Shown here: positions 5,769 to 8,486 of the stretch, piece after piece | How positions within the stretch are numbered: position 1 is the first letter of the stretch | How the letters are laid out: every line of letters starts with the position of its first letter | Origin: Klebsiella pneumoniae | Lineage (GTDB): Bacteria; Pseudomonadota; Gammaproteobacteria; Ga0077536 | Direction of reading: 5' to 3' | NCBI GenBank assembly: GCA_945873015.1 | Contig: CAMCBY010000154.1 | Location: 1-8,486 of the forward strand | Length of the DNA stretch: 8,486 bases | Program-made: the position numbers and the translations under genes | The notes under the pieces: model-generated | What the model was told of the DNA's origin: nothing | The model's input: only the letters and a program-made list of their open reading frames with translations | Database searches by the model: none

Positions 5769-7538
5769 TTACCTGTTCGTTCGGCTGGTGCCGTTGCCGG
5801 CACGGGGTTTGTTCGGTTTATGCGCGCTGTCTGCGACGCGGTCCGCGTTGCGCAGACGGCCTAGTTCGCTCTTGTGGCTGTCCGAAGACTCAAGGCTCGC
5901 TTCATTCTGCGAGGCCAAGATTTCCAACTCGCTCTGCTGGTGGGCTAGATCCTGTTGCAAGGACGCGATGCGCGCACGGGTGTCACTCTCTGCGCCCTCA
6001 AGTTGTGCGCGTTGGCGAACGAACTTGTGGCGTCGCGCCAGAGTCTCCTGGTATTCCTCGCGTTCCTTCTCCCAGCGCAACGCACCCATCAACACCTCAC
6101 CGCCCGCGGTATAGACATCCGTCAGTTGCGGCCCATCGTCGCCGAGCGATAGTTCGCGCACCTGGTTCGAATGCCAGGTGCCGCGCGACTTGATGATGGT
6201 CAGCGCCCGATTGCGCTCGCCGCCATTGACCAGATAAGAGAGATGAATCCAGGTGTCGGCAATCGCTGATATCTGCAATTCGGTGGCTTCGATGCTGGGG
6301 TCATCGCCCTCGCTTATCGATGTCACCATGACCGTCACCCGCTCATCCTTGACCGCATAGATGAGGCGATTGGCCACCGCCCTTGCGGTGCTGAGTTGTC
6401 CGGACTTGGTGATCGCCGAGAGCGGGTCAATCACCATACAGCTCGGGCGGTGTTCGTTTATCAGGCGCTTCAGCATGAGCAGATGCTCTTCTGCGCCTAT
6501 CGATTCGGTGCGCCCGGAATACATACGTAACAGGCCAGACTTGATGTGCGGCGCGAGTGCGATGCCGACCGAAGACAGATTGCGCTGGATGGGCTCGGCG
6601 CCTTCGTCGAAACTGACGAACAAGGTGCGCTCACCACGCAGACACGCGGCTTCGGCGAACTTGCCGGTCAGGGTGGTCTTGGCAGTGCCCGGCACACCGG
6701 TGATAAGCGTGCTGCTGCCGCGAAACAGACCACCGCCGAGCAGCGTATCCAGTCGTTCAAAACCGGCCGAGACGCGCTCGGTAGAGGCGAGATGACGAAT
6801 CTCCTTCGATTCCGGCCCGGCCACTTCCAGACCATGCGGCCCGAAACTGACCGGAAACTCACCGGCGCTGAAATCCGAGCCGCGATATTTGGTGATCTCG
6901 AGACGATGCAGCGGCACGCCATGTTCGAGGCGCCGCGTCAGGCGAATGACACAATCGGCCATGAACTCCATGGCGTCCTGTTGTTCGGCATGGGCCTGCG
7001 ATTTATTGCTCTTGGCCGTGATCAGCGCAGTCAGACCGTTACCCGCCAGCCAGTCGCGCAGGCGATGGAGCTCGCGCATCTGCGCGAGCGGCTCGTGCAG
7101 CATACGCAGCAGCACATCGATACCGTCGAACACCACCCAGCGCGCTTTCATGCTTTCGCACCTGGCTTGCAGCATCGCGAGCATGCCGCGCAGATCAAAA
7201 TCACCGCTGTGGACATCGTCCGGTGACAGACGCGCCTCAAAAAGCATGAGTTTGTTTTTGGCGAGGCTCGGCAGTTGCCAGGGAAAGCCGGCAGTATCGG
7301 CTAAAAGCTGCTCAGCGGACTCCTCGAAGGCGACAAACACAGCGGCCTCGTCACGCTCGCGCGCTGCGTTGACCAGCGTCTGCAGCGCAAACAGGGTCTT
7401 GCCGGCACCCGGCCCGCCGAGCAGCAGACTGGTGCGGCCCGGCCGCAAGCCGCCCTGACTCACATTGTCGAAGCCGGTGATGCCGGTCGCCATCTTGGGG
7501 TGGCTGGGGGGCGCAATAGCGGCCCGTTTTTTACTCAT
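5769..7538 (-). CDS. kaiC: KaiC-family double-domain ATPase with coiled-coil tail
   Basis: This 589-aa RecA-like ATPase (Synechococcus KaiC has 519) has two KaiC domains. CI (about 17-240) has Walker A GGPGAGKT (41-48), catalytic E72-E73 (FEES), and Walker B WVVFDGID with D138. CII (about 254-475) has a P-loop GVPGTAKT (281-288, Ala instead of the last Gly), D311-E312 where cyanobacterial KaiC has two Glu, and Walker B CMVID with D371. Aligned to Synechococcus phosphosites, T419 matches T426, S424 matches S431, and A425 replaces T432. The conserved SRGTWH stretch is at 451-456. The tail (about 488-545) is highly charged and heptad-like, replacing the KaiA-binding tail. A similar tail joins two hexamers in Rhodobacter KaiC. 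The protein probably hydrolyses ATP and may autophosphorylate, acting as an hourglass timer or stress regulator. It is the first gene of the kai operon. The ribosome binding site at this ATG is weak. Confidence 0.95.
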   Translation of the reverse strand: MSKKRAAIAPPSHPKMATGITGFDNVSQGGLRPGRTSLLLGGPGAGKTLFALQTLVNAARERDEAAVFVAFEESAEQLLADTAGFPWQLPSLAKNKLMLFEARLSPDDVHSGDFDLRGMLAMLQARCESMKARWVVFDGIDVLLRMLHEPLAQMRELHRLRDWLAGNGLTALITAKSNKSQAHAEQQDAMEFMADCVIRLTRRLEHGVPLHRLEITKYRGSDFSAGEFPVSFGPHGLEVAGPESKEIRHLASTERVSAGFERLDTLLGGGLFRGSSTLITGVPGTAKTTLTGKFAEAACLRGERTLFVSFDEGAEPIQRNLSSVGIALAPHIKSGLLRMYSGRTESIGAEEHLLMLKRLINEHRPSCMVIDPLSAITKSGQLSTARAVANRLIYAVKDERVTVMVTSISEGDDPSIEATELQISAIADTWIHLSYLVNGGERNRALTIIKSRGTWHSNQVRELSLGDDGPQLTDVYTAGGEVLMGALRWEKEREEYQETLARRHKFVRQRAQLEGAESDTRARIASLQQDLAHQQSELEILASQNEASLESSDSHKSELGRLRNADRVADSAHKPNKPRAGNGTSRTNR

Positions 7539-7616
7539 CGTATTGGCTGTCCGGTAAGCGGGAAGATGTCAACGACACCTTTCGCCGCGACTTGCCTCGC
7601 GAGTCTAACCGCCGGG

Positions 7617-7629
7617 CAGACAGGGTCTG
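7617..7629. promoter_or_regulatory. Small inverted repeat in the 114-nt gap upstream of kaiC
   Basis: CAGAC (7617-7621) and GTCTG (7625-7629) form a perfect 5-bp inverted repeat around AGG. It lies 79 nt upstream of the kaiC start and 24 nt downstream of the Tyr/Pro-rich protein gene. It could be an operator half-site pair, a small hairpin ending the upstream unit, or chance, since no T-run follows. The whole gap 7539-7652 holds no other structure I can support. A TTGACA on the - strand (7572-7567) has no matching -10. Confidence 0.25.
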
Positions 7630-7652
7630 TACGGTGGCGCACGGACTTCGCC

Positions 7653-8009
7653 TCAGCGTAGATCGAGCGGAAAAAACAAACTGATGCCGGGCGACTGGCG
7701 CGGTGCGTAATAGACCGGCGGCGGCACATAGACCGGCTGCGAATAAAGATAGGGCTGCGGATAGACCGGACGGTAGCCGTAGTTGCGGTCCTGGCCGCGC
7801 CATTCGCGGTGGCGGTAACTGTCGGAGAACCGATTGTTGTTTTGCTCGTGACGCTGGTCACTGCCGTGGCCTCGCCCGCGATCGTGCTTCCGGTCGTTGT
7901 CAGCCGCCGCCGGGCCGATGCCGAACGCAACCAGCAGCAACAGCGCCACCGTCACCAGCAACGGGGGCGAAACGCGTGCAGAAAATTTGATCGAACGGTA
8001 GGGTTTCAC
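7653..8009 (-). CDS. Small secreted protein with His/Arg/Asp-rich middle and Tyr/Pro-rich C-terminus
   Basis: The protein has 118 aa. Its N-terminus is basic, followed by a strong hydrophobic core (about residues 15-33, LLVTVALLLLVAFGIG), with likely signal peptidase cleavage near PAAA-DN (residue 37). Residues 37-77 are rich in His, Arg, Asp and Asn (HDRGRGHGSDQRHEQNNN), and residues 78-104 in Tyr and Pro (VYPQPYLYSQPVYVPPPVYY). It ends SPGISLFFPLDLR, a pattern I recall from small uncharacterised envelope proteins of beta- and gammaproteobacteria. The start is GTG at 8009, supported by a strong ribosome binding site AGAGGAGAG (8023-8015) 5 nt upstream. The gene follows the Spy-like gene by 42 nt in the same direction, so co-transcription is likely. 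Function is unknown. The His-rich stretch may bind metal, which is a guess. It is located in the periplasm or on the cell surface. Confidence 0.75.
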   Translation of the reverse strand: MKPYRSIKFSARVSPPLLVTVALLLLVAFGIGPAAADNDRKHDRGRGHGSDQRHEQNNNRFSDSYRHREWRGQDRNYGYRPVYPQPYLYSQPVYVPPPVYYAPRQSPGISLFFPLDLR

Positions 8010-8051
8010 GTGAACTCTCCTCTAGCTTCAAAACACACAGTTGCGCGAGGC

Positions 8052-8486
8052 CTATTTGGCGGTCGGCGACTGCGTCACTGCTTCGTTACCACCCTGGGCG
8101 CCCTCGCCCTCACGAAATAACAGGTCGGCCTGCTTTTTCTGCGGCTCGGACATCGCGCTGTAGAGTGAGTCAAAGGCGGGTGTCAGTTTGCGGATGCCTT
8201 CGGCGTGGGCTTCGCTGATTTCGCCGTAGGATTTGAGGTCGTCCACGGCCGTCACTTCGCTGGCCTTATCCACACGCCGCTGCGTGAGCTGGTCCATGGT
8301 CACTGCGTTGTCGCGCATGATGGTCGCAACCGCACTCCACTGCGTTTCCTGCGCGGGCTGAATGTTCAAGCGTGTATGCAGTTCCTTGATGCGCAACTCG
8401 GCACGTTTTTCGTTGGCTTCGCTGGCGGCCGCCAGCGCAACTATCGGCGCAAAGGAAAAAACCGCCGCAATCACGGCCGCGCGGAG
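8052..8486 (-). CDS. Spy/CpxP-like (LTXXQ motif) periplasmic protein, N-terminus beyond window edge
   Basis: 144 residues are visible and the frame stays open to the right edge. An in-frame GTG at 8474 would start inside the hydrophobic signal sequence (visible as LRAAVIAAVFSFAPIVALAAA), so the true start is almost certainly outside the window. After likely cleavage near ALA, the mature part is helical and charged (EANEKRAELRIKELHTRLNI). It carries an LTXXQ-like motif IQPAQETQWSAV, and a second one later (MSEPQKKQADLLF). This two-motif helical pattern is typical of Spy/CpxP-family proteins: small periplasmic chaperones or stress sensors, often induced by envelope damage through Cpx or Bae systems. 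The end is rich in Gly and Gln (GEGAQGGNEAVTQSPTAK) and is probably disordered. The family call rests on motif and topology. Whether this protein is a chaperone is inferred. Confidence 0.75.
   Translation of the reverse strand, partial: LRAAVIAAVFSFAPIVALAAASEANEKRAELRIKELHTRLNIQPAQETQWSAVATIMRDNAVTMDQLTQRRVDKASEVTAVDDLKSYGEISEAHAEGIRKLTPAFDSLYSAMSEPQKKQADLLFREGEGAQGGNEAVTQSPTAK

Noticed and set aside
6546..7226. 226-codon open frame on the + strand, antisense to kaiC
   Set aside because: kaiC is certain from its Walker motifs in this region. The antisense translation has no recognisable family or ribosome binding site.
7567..7572. TTGACA on the - strand, 28 nt upstream of kaiC, as a -35 box
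   Set aside because: No -10-like hexamer lies 16-19 nt downstream, and a promoter there would leave almost no leader before the ATG.

Overview
The window is GC-rich (about 60% or more by eye), tightly packed proteobacterial chromosome. The ydbH-ynbE-ydbL trio points to a gammaproteobacterium, because that set was characterised in E. coli. The species cannot be told from the sequence. I see no insertion sequences, tRNA, rRNA, CRISPR arrays or phage genes. No stretch longer than about 115 bases lacks a gene.

Left part, + strand (1-3562): the last 48 codons of an unidentified gene, then a short leader with a perfect TATAAT box, then a three-gene operon. Its genes are a YdbH-type AsmA-like protein (898 aa), a YnbE lipoprotein and a YdbL/DUF1318 periplasmic protein. 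In E. coli these form a bridge between inner and outer membrane, linked to phospholipid delivery to the outer membrane. The operon ends at a GC-rich hairpin shared with the convergent operon on the other strand.

Middle part, - strand (7538 down to 3598): an operon read in the order kaiC, kaiB, PAS/GAF sensor. kaiC and kaiB are 6 nt apart, and kaiB overlaps the sensor gene by ATGA. There is no kaiA in the window. KaiC is a double-ATPase protein. It keeps the equivalents of cyanobacterial T426 and S431 but has Ala at the T432 position, and it ends in a heptad-like coiled-coil tail. The third gene encodes a 613-aa soluble protein with layout PAS-PAS-GAF-PAS that stops right after its last PAS domain, so it has no kinase, cyclase, receiver or DNA-binding output. 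This looks like a KaiA-less timekeeper or stress-timer module coupled to an input-only sensor, and is the most interesting part of the window.

Right part, - strand (8486 down to 7653): a Spy/CpxP-like periplasmic protein whose start lies beyond the window edge, and a small secreted protein with a His/Arg/Asp-rich middle and a Tyr/Pro-rich tail. They lie 42 nt apart and upstream of kaiC in the same direction, so they may be transcribed together. A 114-nt gap separates them from kaiC. It holds a small inverted repeat but no convincing promoter.
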